Part shown: in pieces, positions 9,194-18,908 of the stretch
Layout: every line of letters starts with the position of its first letter
Numbering within the stretch: position 1 is the first letter of the stretch
Source: CAYNVQ01 sp964400735
Lineage (GTDB): Bacteria; Acidobacteriota; Aminicenantia; Aminicenantales; Aminicenantaceae
NCBI GenBank assembly: GCA_964400735.1
Contig: CAYNVQ010000006.1
Coordinates: 186,001 to 250,000 of the forward strand
DNA: 64,000 bases
Direction of reading: 5' to 3'
Position numbers and translations under genes: made by a program
The notes under the pieces: generated by a model
Told to the model about the DNA's origin: nothing
What the model saw: only the letters and a program-made list of their open reading frames with translations
Database searches by the model: none

Positions 9194-9362
9194 ATTCCAA
9201 ATGCCGAGGGAACCTTCTGAAAATAAATTTCGTCTATCAAATTGATGCCTGTATACTCTAAAATTGCGTTTTATTAAAAGAGAGCCATTGAGAGAAAAAG
9301 AATAGCATCGGCAGTATTTATGACCGATCAGGAAAAATGATCTGCGAAATTTTGGGGGAGTC

Positions 9363-11810
9363 ATGCTCATTAATTACCTGAAAGTTGCCTGGCGCAATAT
9401 CATCAGAAAAAAAGGATATTCCTTTATCAACATCACAGGACTGGCCATCGGGATGACAGTCTGCCTCCTGATGCTTTTGTTCGTCCAGTATGAACTGAGC
9501 TATGATACATACCACAAGAATGAAGAAGATCTCTACCGGCTCGAGCGTCAGTGGCTCAGTGCCGATGGGTCTGTACGAGGCCATTTTGCCAGCTTGGCGC
9601 CGTCCTTCGTCGTTTTTTTGGAAAAAGAATTCCCCGAGGTCGAGAACGCGGTGCGCATTTATCCCGTCGACACGGCCCTGGTGAGTGTGGGAGATACGCA
9701 TTATGTGGAAAAGCGCCTTTATTTCGCCGAGGAAGACATTTTCGATGTGTTTTCTATTTCCCTCATCGAAGGAGATCCCAAGACAGCTCTTGCCCGTCCG
9801 GACGGTTTGGTGATTTCCGAGTCTATGGCGAGGAAATACTTCCCTAACGAAAGCCCGATCGGGAAGCAGATGAAATTCGAGCAGACTTATTTCTTTCAAG
9901 TCACAGGAGTCATGGAGGACACCCCTCCCAACACTCATGTTTATTTCGATTTTTTGGCTCCCTATCTGGCACTGAAGGGACTTCAAGGCAAAGGGGAGAG
10001 GGATTATTTTCACGGAACCAGGAATTTCTCGGACAATGTGACTTTTGCCTATGTGCGTTTTATGCCGGGGACAGATCCCGATGCTGTAAGGACAAAAATC
10101 CCCGATTTTTTGGATCGCATTCTTGGCACACGCAAAGATGCGGATGGCAATATCATTCCTGCCAGCCAGGGAAACACGATCCTCTTGCGGAAAGTCACGG
10201 ACATCCATCTCCACTCCCACACGAGCAAAGAACTGGAGGCTAACGGCGATATCCGGTATGTCAATCTGTTCACCATCATCGCCCTGTTTGTGCTGATCAT
10301 TGCCTGTATCAACTTTATGAATCTCTCTACGGCCAGAGCCACACAAAGGGCCAGAGAAGTCGGATTGCGGAAGGTAGTCGGCGCGAATCGTCGTCGACTC
10401 ACAGCCCAATTCTTGGGTGAATCTTTGATGGTATCCATGATGGCCATCGTGCTGGCCTTGGCGCTTGTCGGTCTTTTGTTGCCTGCCTTCAATGCTTTTA
10501 GCAACCGAGACATCAGTTTTGGATTACTTTTTAATCCGGTCGGAGTGCTGACGGTTTTGGGCGTTTTTATCTTGACTGGGATTGTCTCGGGCTTGTATCC
10601 CGCATTGTATCTTTCGGCTTTCCGGCCAGCCTCTATCTTGCGTGGCGAACTGACTCGCGGGAAGAGCGGGACACGGATGCGCAAAATCCTTGTCGTGTTT
10701 CAATTTGCCGTATCCGTAGCGTTAATTGTGGGTGTAGGTGTGGTTTACAAACAGATGCGGTTTTTGCAAAATGCCGACCTCGGTTTCGAAAGGGAGAATA
10801 TCGTCATGCTCCGTGCCGATCAGGTGATCAAGCAAAACTGGCAGGAATTCAAGCAACAGCTCACCGGCAGTCCCCATATCCTTTTTGCCACCCTGTCTAA
10901 GCGGGCACCGACTGGGCGTTTGTTGGATTCTCCAGGATTCCGAACCGAGGTGAATGGCCAGGTGCTGACCAGCCCATTCAGCATGCCCCATAATCGTGTC
11001 GAATACGATTTTTTCAGAACCTATGGGATGGAAATCATCGCAGGCCGGGATTTTTCGATCGATTATCCTACGGATGCGAATAAGGCCTTTATCCTGAATG
11101 AGACCGCTGTGCGGAGATTGGGGCTGGAGAGACCGGAGGATGCCGTGGGAATGCCCATGTCGACTTTTGCTCCCTTTCTGAATGGTAATGTTATCGGTGT
11201 GGCCAAAGACTTCAATTATGAATCCATGCACCATGAGATAATCCCGATAATCACCTATATCCAGCCCAGCCAGGCAAATACCGTTTCGATCAGGATCGCC
11301 CCAGGCATGGTTAGAGAAGCCTTGTACGATGCCGAAGTTGTTTGGAAAAGATTCAATCCGGAATACCCGTTTCAGTATGACTTTCTGGATGACCGGATCG
11401 CCGAGCAGTACAGGAATGAAGAACGAATGATGCAGATGTTCGGATATTTCAGCCTTCTCGCTATCCTTATCGCCTGCCTGGGACTTTTAGGCCTTGCCTC
11501 GTTCACGGCAGAAAGGCGCACAAAGGAAATCGGGATACGTAAAGTGCTGGGGGCTACGCTTTCGAATGTCATGTTCCTTCTGTCAAGAGAATTCACCCTT
11601 TTGGTTCTAGCAGGGAATATCATTGCATGGCCGGTTGCATATTTTGCCATGAACCAGTGGCTGAAAAATTTCGCCTACAAAACGAGCATCGGTTGGGTTT
11701 TATTTGTATTAGCTGGACTGGTGACATTGGCGATTTCCCTTTTAACCGTGAGCTACCAGGCGATAAGAGCTGCAGTGGCCGATCCGGCTGTCGCCATCCG
11801 CTATGAATGA
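9363..11810 (+). CDS. FtsX/MacB-type ABC transporter permease
   Basis: An 815-residue membrane protein. Layout: a first membrane helix (about 20-42, GYSFINITGLAIGMTVCLLMLLF), a MacB-like periplasmic core with ESMARKYFPNESPIGK, three helices of a first FtsX domain (starting FTIIALFVLIIACINFMNLSTARA), a short RxxLVVFQFAVS helix, a second periplasmic core, and a second FtsX domain (LGLLGLASFTAERRTKEIGIRKVLGA). This double FtsX arrangement is common in Acidobacteriota and Bacteroidota, where such permeases work with a separate MacB/LolD-type ATPase in efflux or lipoprotein/signal processes. No ATPase is beside it here. GGGGGAG precedes ATG. The gene at the right end of the window has the same architecture. 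Confidence 0.9.
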   Translation: MLINYLKVAWRNIIRKKGYSFINITGLAIGMTVCLLMLLFVQYELSYDTYHKNEEDLYRLERQWLSADGSVRGHFASLAPSFVVFLEKEFPEVENAVRIYPVDTALVSVGDTHYVEKRLYFAEEDIFDVFSISLIEGDPKTALARPDGLVISESMARKYFPNESPIGKQMKFEQTYFFQVTGVMEDTPPNTHVYFDFLAPYLALKGLQGKGERDYFHGTRNFSDNVTFAYVRFMPGTDPDAVRTKIPDFLDRILGTRKDADGNIIPASQGNTILLRKVTDIHLHSHTSKELEANGDIRYVNLFTIIALFVLIIACINFMNLSTARATQRAREVGLRKVVGANRRRLTAQFLGESLMVSMMAIVLALALVGLLLPAFNAFSNRDISFGLLFNPVGVLTVLGVFILTGIVSGLYPALYLSAFRPASILRGELTRGKSGTRMRKILVVFQFAVSVALIVGVGVVYKQMRFLQNADLGFERENIVMLRADQVIKQNWQEFKQQLTGSPHILFATLSKRAPTGRLLDSPGFRTEVNGQVLTSPFSMPHNRVEYDFFRTYGMEIIAGRDFSIDYPTDANKAFILNETAVRRLGLERPEDAVGMPMSTFAPFLNGNVIGVAKDFNYESMHHEIIPIITYIQPSQANTVSIRIAPGMVREALYDAEVVWKRFNPEYPFQYDFLDDRIAEQYRNEERMMQMFGYFSLLAILIACLGLLGLASFTAERRTKEIGIRKVLGATLSNVMFLLSREFTLLVLAGNIIAWPVAYFAMNQWLKNFAYKTSIGWVLFVLAGLVTLAISLLTVSYQAIRAAVADPAVAIRYE

Positions 11811-11822
11811 AAAAAGAAAAAA

Positions 11823-11893
11823 GGGAACGGTTCATTTTTTACAGATAAGACAAGCATCTCCGCAGAATTTCGGGAAAAAATAGAACCGTCCCC
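11823..11893. repeat. Hairpin repeat (family A), REP/REPIN-like
   Basis: Two inverted arms, GGGAACGGTTCATTTTTT (11823-11840) and AAAAAATAGAACCGTCCC (about 11874-11892), separated by about 33 bases. Similar GGAACG/CGTCCCC arms occur at 16518, 20291, 20461, 42952, 54459 and 54521. This type of sequence is known from REP elements mobilised by IS200-like RAYT transposases; no such transposase is in the window. Confidence 0.65.
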
Positions 11894-11895
11894 TT

Positions 11896-11978
11896 TTGTT
11901 ACTTCTAAGGACGATTTCGGAAGGCTGGGTTAGGTTGGGTCGGGGTCTTCAATGCCACTCCGACATTCCCCTGCACCT
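11896..11978 (+). repeat. Dispersed intergenic repeat (family B), copy 1
   Basis: Starts TTGTTACTTCTAAGGACGAT and goes on with GGAAGGCTGGGTTAGG, TTGGGTCGGGGTCTTCAATG and CCACTCCGACATT. Closely related to 30081-30140 (same strand) and to the reverse complement of 54391-54458. It directly follows the family A hairpin at 11823-11893, so the two may be one composite element. Together with it, this fills the roughly 300-base gap before the next gene. Confidence 0.7.
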
Positions 11979-12106
11979 AAATCTGAATCTAATTTCCCGT
12001 CAATTTGGGACAAAATCTAAAATTTAAAGATCTAGCGAAAGTGTGTCATAATAGGAATCCAATGCAGTTATTCGAAGCTGACCAAAAAGAAAAAAAGAGA
12101 ACGGGA

Positions 12107-12952
12107 ATGAAGAGATTCATAGAAATTATCCTTTTTGTTCTTGTGGCCGGAGCCTGCCTCGTGGCGCTTCTGCTAGTAAACGGAGAAAAAGAGCAAGGAT
12201 TTAAATTTTCGGAAGGCCCGGAAATTTCGCTGCGGAATGCAACCAAAGGCAAGATTCAGTACGGCATCAAACCCAACAATACCTTCGACCTGCCGGAGGA
12301 AAAGGTCATCAATCCAGGCGAAGTTCATCATTACAGAAGCCTGGCCGCGCTCGAGGTCGACTGGGAAAGATTGGGGGTGAAGACCACCCGCAATCTGACA
12401 CCGGGCAGGCCTTATGCTTTTCGGTATGATGAAAACTACCTCATCCAGGTCTATGAGGGTTCTCATGGAAGGGACGATGCAGTCGACCTTGCCCCTTATG
12501 TGGCGACTCCCATGGAGGTTGTGGAGAGGATGCTCGAGATGGCCGAGGTGGACAGCGAAGATATCGTCTATGATATCGGATGCGGAGACGGCCGTATCGT
12601 TATCATGGCCGCCGAAAAATATGGGGCCCACGGTGTCGGCATCGATATCGACCCTCAACGCATCGAGGAGGCCAAGGAAAATGCGGTCTCTGCTAGAGTG
12701 GAATATCTTGTCAGATTTTACTTGGGAGATGCCACAAAAATGAATTTTTCGGAGGCGACGGTCGTGACCCTTTACCTCCTTCCTGAATCCAACGAGATCC
12801 TTCGCCCGATGTTTGAACAGCAGCTCGAACCGGGGACTGTTTTAGTGACCCATAATTACAGAATCCCTGGGTGGAAGGAAAAAGAGGTCGATGCTTTCTA
12901 CATGAAGGATGAATTTGGGAAGAATCACAGTATCTTTCTGTACAGGAAATAG
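12107..12952 (+). CDS. Membrane-anchored class I SAM-dependent methyltransferase
   Basis: About 281 residues. The N terminus (MKRFIEIILFVLVAGACLVALLLV) is a membrane anchor or signal sequence, followed by a linker of about 100 residues and then a Rossmann methyltransferase: VYDIGCGDGRIVIMAA (motif I), GIDIDPQRIEEAKENA (acidic motif II), GDATKMNFSEATVVTLYLLPESN. It resembles a family of bacterial methyltransferases whose substrates are unknown. The frame is open to a TTG at 12005, but ATG at 12107 puts the anchor at the N terminus. If the anchor is N-in the catalytic domain would be outside the cytosol, which is odd for a SAM enzyme. It is followed after 33 bp by the SRPBCC gene. Confidence 0.8.
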   Translation: MKRFIEIILFVLVAGACLVALLLVNGEKEQGFKFSEGPEISLRNATKGKIQYGIKPNNTFDLPEEKVINPGEVHHYRSLAALEVDWERLGVKTTRNLTPGRPYAFRYDENYLIQVYEGSHGRDDAVDLAPYVATPMEVVERMLEMAEVDSEDIVYDIGCGDGRIVIMAAEKYGAHGVGIDIDPQRIEEAKENAVSARVEYLVRFYLGDATKMNFSEATVVTLYLLPESNEILRPMFEQQLEPGTVLVTHNYRIPGWKEKEVDAFYMKDEFGKNHSIFLYRK

Positions 12953-12985
12953 GAGCTGGTCGGCTCACTCATGTGGTGAAGAATC

Positions 12986-13468
12986 ATGCTTAATGTCCTG
13001 AAGATTTATGAGTTGAGGAGAGAGGTTTTCATCGACGCCCCGCAGGATGAGGTTTTTTCTTTTTTCAGTCAGGCTGAAAACCTGAACGCCATCACGCCTC
13101 CCTGGCTCCATTTCGAAATCTTGACGCCTCTCCCCATTAGAATGGGAAGACGAACCCGCATCGACTATTCTTTAAAGCTTATAGGCCTTCGATTCCTCTG
13201 GAAAACCGAGATCACCGAGTGGCAGCCGCCTGGCCTATTCGTCGATAAACAGGTCGAGGGCCCTTATCGGCATTGGGAGCATACGCACCTTTTCGAGAAA
13301 AAAGGCCAGGGAACCGTCATGCAAGATTGTGTGCGCTACGCTGTGCCCGGTTTTGTGCTGGCTCCTCTGGGACATTTTTTCTTGGTGAGACCCAGATTGG
13401 AGAAGATCTTTTCCTATCGGGAAGAGGCTCTCCTCCGTATCTTCAATAAAAAAAATGACCCAGGATAA
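12986..13468 (+). CDS. SRPBCC-family ligand-binding protein
   Basis: A 160-residue cytoplasmic protein of the START/Bet v 1-like (SRPBCC) fold. Family features seen: REVFIDAPQDEVFSFFSQAENL at the start (strand plus helix), NAITPPWLHFEIL, and later the run GPYRHWEHTHLFEKKGQGTVMQDCVRY that ends in the long C-terminal helix region. Members bind hydrophobic ligands or act as cyclases or oligoketide-processing proteins; the specific role here is unknown. It is co-directional with the methyltransferase and probably co-transcribed. It converges on the M16 peptidase gene with about 55 bp between stops. Confidence 0.8.
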   Translation: MLNVLKIYELRREVFIDAPQDEVFSFFSQAENLNAITPPWLHFEILTPLPIRMGRRTRIDYSLKLIGLRFLWKTEITEWQPPGLFVDKQVEGPYRHWEHTHLFEKKGQGTVMQDCVRYAVPGFVLAPLGHFFLVRPRLEKIFSYREEALLRIFNKKNDPG

Positions 13469-13523
13469 ATGATAGCAGAAGTCTCTTTTCTGCCGTGAAA
13501 TTCCCCACAGAAATACCGTTAGA

Positions 13524-16382
13524 TTATTCTTCCTTTTTTTCAGGATAGAGAGTGACCTGGACGTAGTTCTCCATGTTAAGATAGGTCTTTGCCGCTTCCT
13601 GAATCATCTCGGCAGTAAGCTCATCCAATGTTTTTTCATAGTTAAAAAGGCTGCCGAGGTCCTCACCGCCTAAGTATCTGTGATAGAGCTGGGTTTGAAG
13701 CCAACGGTTCTGTTTGATGCCTGTTTCGAACTCCCGGAACATGGCCTGCCGGGTGTCCCGGAGCTCATCCGCTGTGATGCCTTCATTTTTGAGTTTATTT
13801 ATTTCCTGAAGAATCACCCCTGTCAGTTCTTCCACCCGTTCGGGATCGGTTCCGAAATTGAAGACGAAGCTGTATTCCGGCTCAGGGATTCTGTCGTAGG
13901 AAGGGCTGGCCATGATATTGTAGGTCCCTCCCAGGTCTTCCCGAATCTTGTTGCGGAGCCGGGTCTCCAGCACAAGCCCCAGAGCCCGGATGGCGTTCCG
14001 GTTTTCCTGATTGTAGACAAATGGCCCGGTAAACACGATCGCCACCTGGCTCTGCGGCTCGACACCCTTTTCCACTTTTTCTTTGATGACACCCGTTGGA
14101 GGACGGATACCAACATCCCTCCAGGTTTCCTTTCTATCGAGAGAGGGGAGGGAAGCGATGTAGCGAGCCACCAATGGTTTCAAGGCTTCCAGATCGAGAT
14201 TTCCGACAAAAATGAACGTGAAGCCGCTGGCGTCGGCAAAACGGTCTTTGTAAAAGGTATAAGACTTTTCCAGATCCATCCGATCGAGCTGTTCGACGGT
14301 GAGCGATTGGGCTCGGGGATGATTCTGGGTTATGATCCGGCGGAACGTATCTATGAAGACAAACATGGGATTGGCTTTTTGATTTTCCAGCATCGCCTTC
14401 AATCGATTCTTCACCACATCGAACATGGTGGCATCTGCTCGTGGGGCTGTAAAACTGAGATGAATAAGCTGAAACAGGGTTTCGATATCTTTGGGTGAGG
14501 CGTTTCCTATGAGGCCTTCCTCATAATCGCTGATGAGCGGCCGCACGCTGGCGACTTTCCCGGCCAATTTTTTCCCGAGCTCGATGGCGCTGAACTCTCC
14601 CAACCCTCCGGCTCCGATGACCTGAGCCGCCGTGCTGGCCGGGATGAAATCCTCATCGCTGGCCAGGGAAGTTCCCCCATAGCTCATGGCTTGGAACACG
14701 ATCTCGTCTTCTTTGAAATCCGTGGGTTTGAGAACGACACGTGCGCCGTTGGACAATTTCCATTCTGTTATGCCGTAGGCATCCAGGTTCTTGGTTTCTG
14801 TGATTTCTCCGGCTTGGGGAATCTCGGCCATGAGCGGCATTTCGCTTACAGCGTCTTCATAAGGAGCGATTTCCATAGCATCGATAGAAACGATCACGGC
14901 CTCGAGGTCTGCCTCGGTGGGGATGGTGAGGCCTTCCTTTTCAGGGGCGCTGACCATGATGACGCGGTTTTTATCCGTTATCCAATCCCTCCCGATCTGG
15001 TTCACCTCGTCCAGCGTGATTTCGGGTATGAATCGCTTGTAAAGCTCGTACTCATACTCGATTCCAGGGATGGGCTCATCCTCGAGGAAATTCCGGGTGT
15101 ATTCGGACACATAGATGTCGGAATCGTTCTTATCCCTTTCGGCATAAGAACGTTCCATAGACCGGAGGGCTTCGGTCTTTTCTCTTTCCAGCTCAGAGGA
15201 TGTGAAGCCGTGGCGGGCCACTCTTGCCGATTCGATCAACAAAGCCTCCAGCCCGCGCTTGATCCCTTCATCTTTGACCCTGGCACTCAGCATGTACACT
15301 TCCTTGGACCGGACAAAACGTCCTTTACCCGAAGAAGCGAAAATAAATGGAGGGTTCTTTTGTTGGGCCAGCTCCGAAAATCGCTGGTTGAGCATGCTGT
15401 GATAGAGTTGTTCGGCGATGATGCGACGATAATCCCCTATCGTGCTCATGTCTTTAAGAGGCAATTTGTGATAAACAGCCACGCTAGTCCCCATGGCTTC
15501 CTTATCTGAAGCGATGGCGAACAGGGTCTCCTCATGGTCGGGGACGGGATAGAGAATGCGCTGGCGCGGTTCGGCTGCCTTAGGAAGAGGAGCGAAATGC
15601 TTCTGGATAAGGGCATCTACCTTGGGGGCTTCAAAATCTCCGACGGCGAAGACAGCCATCAGATCGGGACGGTACCAGTCACGATAGAACCGTTTCAGTA
15701 CATCGTAATCGAAGCTTTCGATGATTTCCTTTTTGCCGATGGTCAAACGGTCGGCATAATGTGATCCTTTGAACAAGATGGGGAATTGTTTGTCTCTCAT
15801 CCTGGCATAAGCGCCGAGCCCCAGCCGCCATTCTTCGATGATGACGCCACGTTCCTTGTCGATCTCCTCATTCTCGAAGGAAAGGGAGTGGGACCAGTCC
15901 TCGAGGATCTGGAAGGCTTTCTCCATGATTTCTGGTGATTCGGTGGGAATTTCCAGCATATAGACCGTTTCGTCGAAGCTGGTGTAGGCATTCAAGCCTG
16001 GGCCAAACCGCATCCCGATGGATTCCATGAATTCGATCAGCTCATGTTTAGCAAAATTTTTGGTGCCGTTGAAGGCCATGTGCTCTACGAAGTGGGCCAG
16101 TCCAAGTTGATCGTCATCTTCCAGGACAGAGCCTGCGTTAACGACCAATCGGAGAGCCGCCCGGTTCTCCGGTCTTTTGTTTTCCCGGACATAAAAGCGA
16201 AGCCCGTTGTCGAATTGCCCGACAATCAGATGGGGATCGATGGGAAGTTTTTGTCCAAGAGGAGCTGTTTTTGCGTTTTCTGGATCCGCCTTTTCTTGAG
16301 CGACTCCATTCCAGGGGAGTGAAAAAAGTAAAAGAATGGATAGGAAGAACAAAACGGCTGCTGTTCTCTTTAGTGTGCTCAT
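13524..16382 (-). CDS. Exported M16-family (pitrilysin/insulinase-like) zinc peptidase
   Basis: About 952 residues with a signal peptide (STLKRTAAVLFFLSILLLF). The inverted zinc motif HxxEH is present: HFVEH with His97, Glu100 and His101, and the distal Glu in ERGVIIEEWR. A second, inactive M16 half follows (from about residue 530, WKLSNGARVVLKPTDF), giving the usual duplicated clamshell. PqqL-like and pitrilysin-like homologues degrade oligopeptides in the periplasm. The frame extends 14 codons further, but ATG at 16382 has GGAGGC 8 bp upstream and starts at the signal peptide. The single gene is transcribed leftward with its own promoter region. Confidence 0.92.
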   Translation of the reverse strand: MSTLKRTAAVLFFLSILLLFSLPWNGVAQEKADPENAKTAPLGQKLPIDPHLIVGQFDNGLRFYVRENKRPENRAALRLVVNAGSVLEDDDQLGLAHFVEHMAFNGTKNFAKHELIEFMESIGMRFGPGLNAYTSFDETVYMLEIPTESPEIMEKAFQILEDWSHSLSFENEEIDKERGVIIEEWRLGLGAYARMRDKQFPILFKGSHYADRLTIGKKEIIESFDYDVLKRFYRDWYRPDLMAVFAVGDFEAPKVDALIQKHFAPLPKAAEPRQRILYPVPDHEETLFAIASDKEAMGTSVAVYHKLPLKDMSTIGDYRRIIAEQLYHSMLNQRFSELAQQKNPPFIFASSGKGRFVRSKEVYMLSARVKDEGIKRGLEALLIESARVARHGFTSSELEREKTEALRSMERSYAERDKNDSDIYVSEYTRNFLEDEPIPGIEYEYELYKRFIPEITLDEVNQIGRDWITDKNRVIMVSAPEKEGLTIPTEADLEAVIVSIDAMEIAPYEDAVSEMPLMAEIPQAGEITETKNLDAYGITEWKLSNGARVVLKPTDFKEDEIVFQAMSYGGTSLASDEDFIPASTAAQVIGAGGLGEFSAIELGKKLAGKVASVRPLISDYEEGLIGNASPKDIETLFQLIHLSFTAPRADATMFDVVKNRLKAMLENQKANPMFVFIDTFRRIITQNHPRAQSLTVEQLDRMDLEKSYTFYKDRFADASGFTFIFVGNLDLEALKPLVARYIASLPSLDRKETWRDVGIRPPTGVIKEKVEKGVEPQSQVAIVFTGPFVYNQENRNAIRALGLVLETRLRNKIREDLGGTYNIMASPSYDRIPEPEYSFVFNFGTDPERVEELTGVILQEINKLKNEGITADELRDTRQAMFREFETGIKQNRWLQTQLYHRYLGGEDLGSLFNYEKTLDELTAEMIQEAAKTYLNMENYVQVTLYPEKKEE

Positions 16383-16424
16383 AAGATTGCCTCCATTTTC
16401 ACCTTGAAGAAATTCACGATACAC

Positions 16425-16676
16425 CTTTTTGAAAATCTTGAGTTCCCTTTATTTTCCCAATTTTTATATTAGCATAGAATAACGAATTTATATAGAGCCG
16501 AGTTTGTTCATCTTTATAGGGTGGTACCTAGAGGAGCGTCCCCGTTTTGACAAGTCATTGTGTTTTGAGTTAAGATTTAAAAACTCACAATGAGATAAAA
16601 ATATTCCAACCAAACAATCCATTTTTCAATAGGGGGAATTTCAGTAAAATTTAAAACTACCGAGAGGAGGAACAAT
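16425..16676. promoter_or_regulatory. Divergent intergenic region with a repeat arm and an inverted repeat
   Basis: Between the M16 gene (left) and the SDR gene (right). Contains one family A repeat arm at 16518-16547 (AGGGTGGTACCTAGAGGAGC then GTCCCCGTTTT), nearly identical to 20462-20490. An inverted repeat TCATTGTG (16555-16562) / CACAATGA (16586-16593) with inner GAGTT/AACTC arms lies 84 bp before the SDR start and could be a regulator site. Confidence 0.45.
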
Positions 16677-17561
16677 ATGGTCAATACAGGGCTTGAAAAT
16701 AAAGTGGTATTGGTCACCGGGGCCAACCATGGAATCGGGGCGGCCACAGCCATAGCTTTGGCTGCAGAAGGGGCCAAGATATTCATCAATTATTTTCGAT
16801 TAACACCTGAAGAGTATGGAGGAATCGGTCAAGAGGAGACCAGGGAGGCCAAAGAACCGGGCAGAGCTTTTTATTATGGTACCCTCATGCGGTCGGCAGA
16901 GGAGGTCATAAATGCCATCCAGAAGATGGGTGGGGAGTGTGACAGCTGGGAAGCCGATTTGGCCAATCCGGAGAATATTCCCCAATTATTCGATAAAGCC
17001 GAGGAACGCTTCGGGAAGGTAGATACCCTGGTGAACAACGCGGCTCATGATTGCTGTGACACATTCCTTCCTCAGGATGAGCTGAAGAAGAATCCTTTGT
17101 TCGTGGGAGAATACCCGATGCAAACGGTCACGGATCGCTCTATCGATGAGCATTTTGCCGTCAATACCCGGGCTGTGGCCCTTCTGATGGAAGAGTTCGC
17201 CCGGCGGCATATCGCCCGGAAATCGAACTGGGGCAGGATCATCAACGTCAGTACGGATGGCGCCTACGGCCATGCCCATAATGTTTCCTATGGAGCCAGC
17301 AAATTCGCGGTCGAAAGCTACACTCGCGCGGCGGCCTATGAACTGGGACCCTACGGGATAACCGTCAATGTGATTTCTCCCGGTGCGGTTCAGACCGGTT
17401 GGATGGCACCGGAACTCGAGGAATCGATCGCCAAAAGCTATCCTTTGGGGAGGACCGGGAAACCCGAGGATATCGCTCATGCCGTTGTCTTTTTTGCCTC
17501 CGAGCAGGCCTCATGGATCACCGGTCAGGTCCTCCATGTGGGGGGCGGCAACAGAATGTGA
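16677..17561 (+). CDS. Short-chain dehydrogenase/reductase (3-oxoacyl-ACP reductase-like)
   Basis: A 294-residue classical SDR oxidoreductase. The cofactor-binding TGANHGIG motif is at residues 14-21, NNAA near 120 replaces the usual NNAG, the catalytic pair is Tyr205 and Lys209 (SYGASKFAVE) with Ser in the INVSTDG strand, and the C-terminal part reads NVISPGAVQTGWM and GRTGKPEDIAHAVVFFASEQASWITGQVLHVGGG. It is about 40 residues longer than a typical FabG owing to an insertion after strand 2 (LTPEEYGGIGQEETREA), so it is probably not the housekeeping FabG. Substrate unknown. GAGGAGG precedes ATG. Its stop is one base from the stop of the MFS gene on the other strand. Confidence 0.9.
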   Translation: MVNTGLENKVVLVTGANHGIGAATAIALAAEGAKIFINYFRLTPEEYGGIGQEETREAKEPGRAFYYGTLMRSAEEVINAIQKMGGECDSWEADLANPENIPQLFDKAEERFGKVDTLVNNAAHDCCDTFLPQDELKKNPLFVGEYPMQTVTDRSIDEHFAVNTRAVALLMEEFARRHIARKSNWGRIINVSTDGAYGHAHNVSYGASKFAVESYTRAAAYELGPYGITVNVISPGAVQTGWMAPELEESIAKSYPLGRTGKPEDIAHAVVFFASEQASWITGQVLHVGGGNRM

Positions 17562-17562
17562 T

Positions 17563-18765
17563 TCACCCTTCTGGCTTATCCTCGGTTACTTTCTGGGATG
17601 GGCTAAAGAGGTCGCGAGCCACTTTGAGGGAGGCGATGCCTCCATAGAGGATGAAATAAATCCCCATAATGATAAAGGCGGAGGATAAGGAGAGGTTATC
17701 CACTAGTTTACCGAAAATCGGCGAAACGATCACGAAAGAGAGACTCCCCATCATGTTGATCACGGATAGAGCCGTAGCCCTGACCTCGGATTTGATCAGG
17801 CGGTTCACGTAGTCGAGCAGAAGAGGAAAGGCAAATCCCCAAAGGAATGCATTGAGAAAGATAAGAGGTATCAGCAGGAAAGTCTTAAACAGTCCTAATA
17901 GTAAAAAAGTGGGCGCGATAAGCAGGGGTAGGAAAAGAGACCTCTTTTTTCCTATTGTTTTTTCCAGAGTATGGGAGAATCTGCCTCCGAAGGCGCTTGA
18001 AAGCTGCCAGGCAGCGAAAATCAGACCGAAAAAACCGATGCTGATCCCTATGGATTCGTAATAAAGAAAATAGGCCCATACGCCCGTGATCCCGGTGCTT
18101 TGGATCAAAGCCCCGAATAGCATGAGTCGTCTTAAGCGAGGATGGGTGTAACAGTGATGGCTGACTTCCAAGATGTCCTTGAGGGGGCTCACCGTTTCCA
18201 ATTTTTGCCGGTGTGGTTCAGTCAGTGCCATGGCGAAAGGGAGCATCAAGACGCTGGTGAACATATTGACATAAAAAGGCATTTTTAACGACAGAAGAGC
18301 CAAAAGACCTCCCAAAATCGAGGAGAGAGCCGTGCCTATCCTGGTGTAGTAGATGGATCTTCCCTCGAACTTCTTGTACTCGGATTCTTCCTCGACCTGG
18401 AGAAGCGTGTCGTAGATAAGGGCTGAATCGCATCCCGACCGCATGCTGTTGCCTATGGCGATGGTGAATTCGGCCAAAAGAAAGGAGAGAAAACTATGGG
18501 TGGAGACATAGATGCCGATCCCGATGGGCATGAATAGAGCTCCGAGAATCAAGGTTCTTCTGCGGCCGATGACATCGGCTAAATAGCCTGATGGAATTTC
18601 GAGAACGAGGATCGAAAGGGCATAGGCTGCCTGGATGGAGAAAATTTGGGTTTTGCTGAGGTGGTTGGACACATAGTAAGGGATCAGAATGGGGACAATC
18701 AGCCAGAATTCGCCCAGCAATTTGTAGACGTATATCTTCCAGAGATTCTTGCGGACGTCCTTCAT
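17563..18765 (-). CDS. Major facilitator superfamily transporter
   Basis: A 400-residue inner-membrane transporter with about 12 predicted helices. The MFS loop 2-3 motif is visible as EIPSGYLADVIGRRRTLILGA. The short N terminus (KDVRKNLWKIYVYKLLGEFWLIVPILIPYYV) enters the membrane directly. Residues such as SGCDSALIYDTL in helix 4-5 place it with the drug/sugar-like MFS proteins annotated only as general transporters. The substrate cannot be told. No clear ribosome-binding site. It converges on the SDR gene with one base between the stops. Confidence 0.88.
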   Translation of the reverse strand: MKDVRKNLWKIYVYKLLGEFWLIVPILIPYYVSNHLSKTQIFSIQAAYALSILVLEIPSGYLADVIGRRRTLILGALFMPIGIGIYVSTHSFLSFLLAEFTIAIGNSMRSGCDSALIYDTLLQVEEESEYKKFEGRSIYYTRIGTALSSILGGLLALLSLKMPFYVNMFTSVLMLPFAMALTEPHRQKLETVSPLKDILEVSHHCYTHPRLRRLMLFGALIQSTGITGVWAYFLYYESIGISIGFFGLIFAAWQLSSAFGGRFSHTLEKTIGKKRSLFLPLLIAPTFLLLGLFKTFLLIPLIFLNAFLWGFAFPLLLDYVNRLIKSEVRATALSVINMMGSLSFVIVSPIFGKLVDNLSLSSAFIIMGIYFILYGGIASLKVARDLFSPSQKVTEDKPEG

Positions 18766-18908
18766 CTAAATTTCATTTTTTATAAATATCAGAGATATTA
18801 TAAAAGGATACAACAGTAGATCTTGTCGTGCTTCAGGGAGCCGGCCACTTCGAGTTGGCTATCCCTATAACCTTCGCTTGGCCTGAAATCCAAAAGGCTG
18901 TTGAAGCT

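Noticed and set aside
9318..10409. 363-codon minus-strand frame
   Set aside because: It is antisense to the FtsX-type permease, which has clear membrane segments and family motifs.
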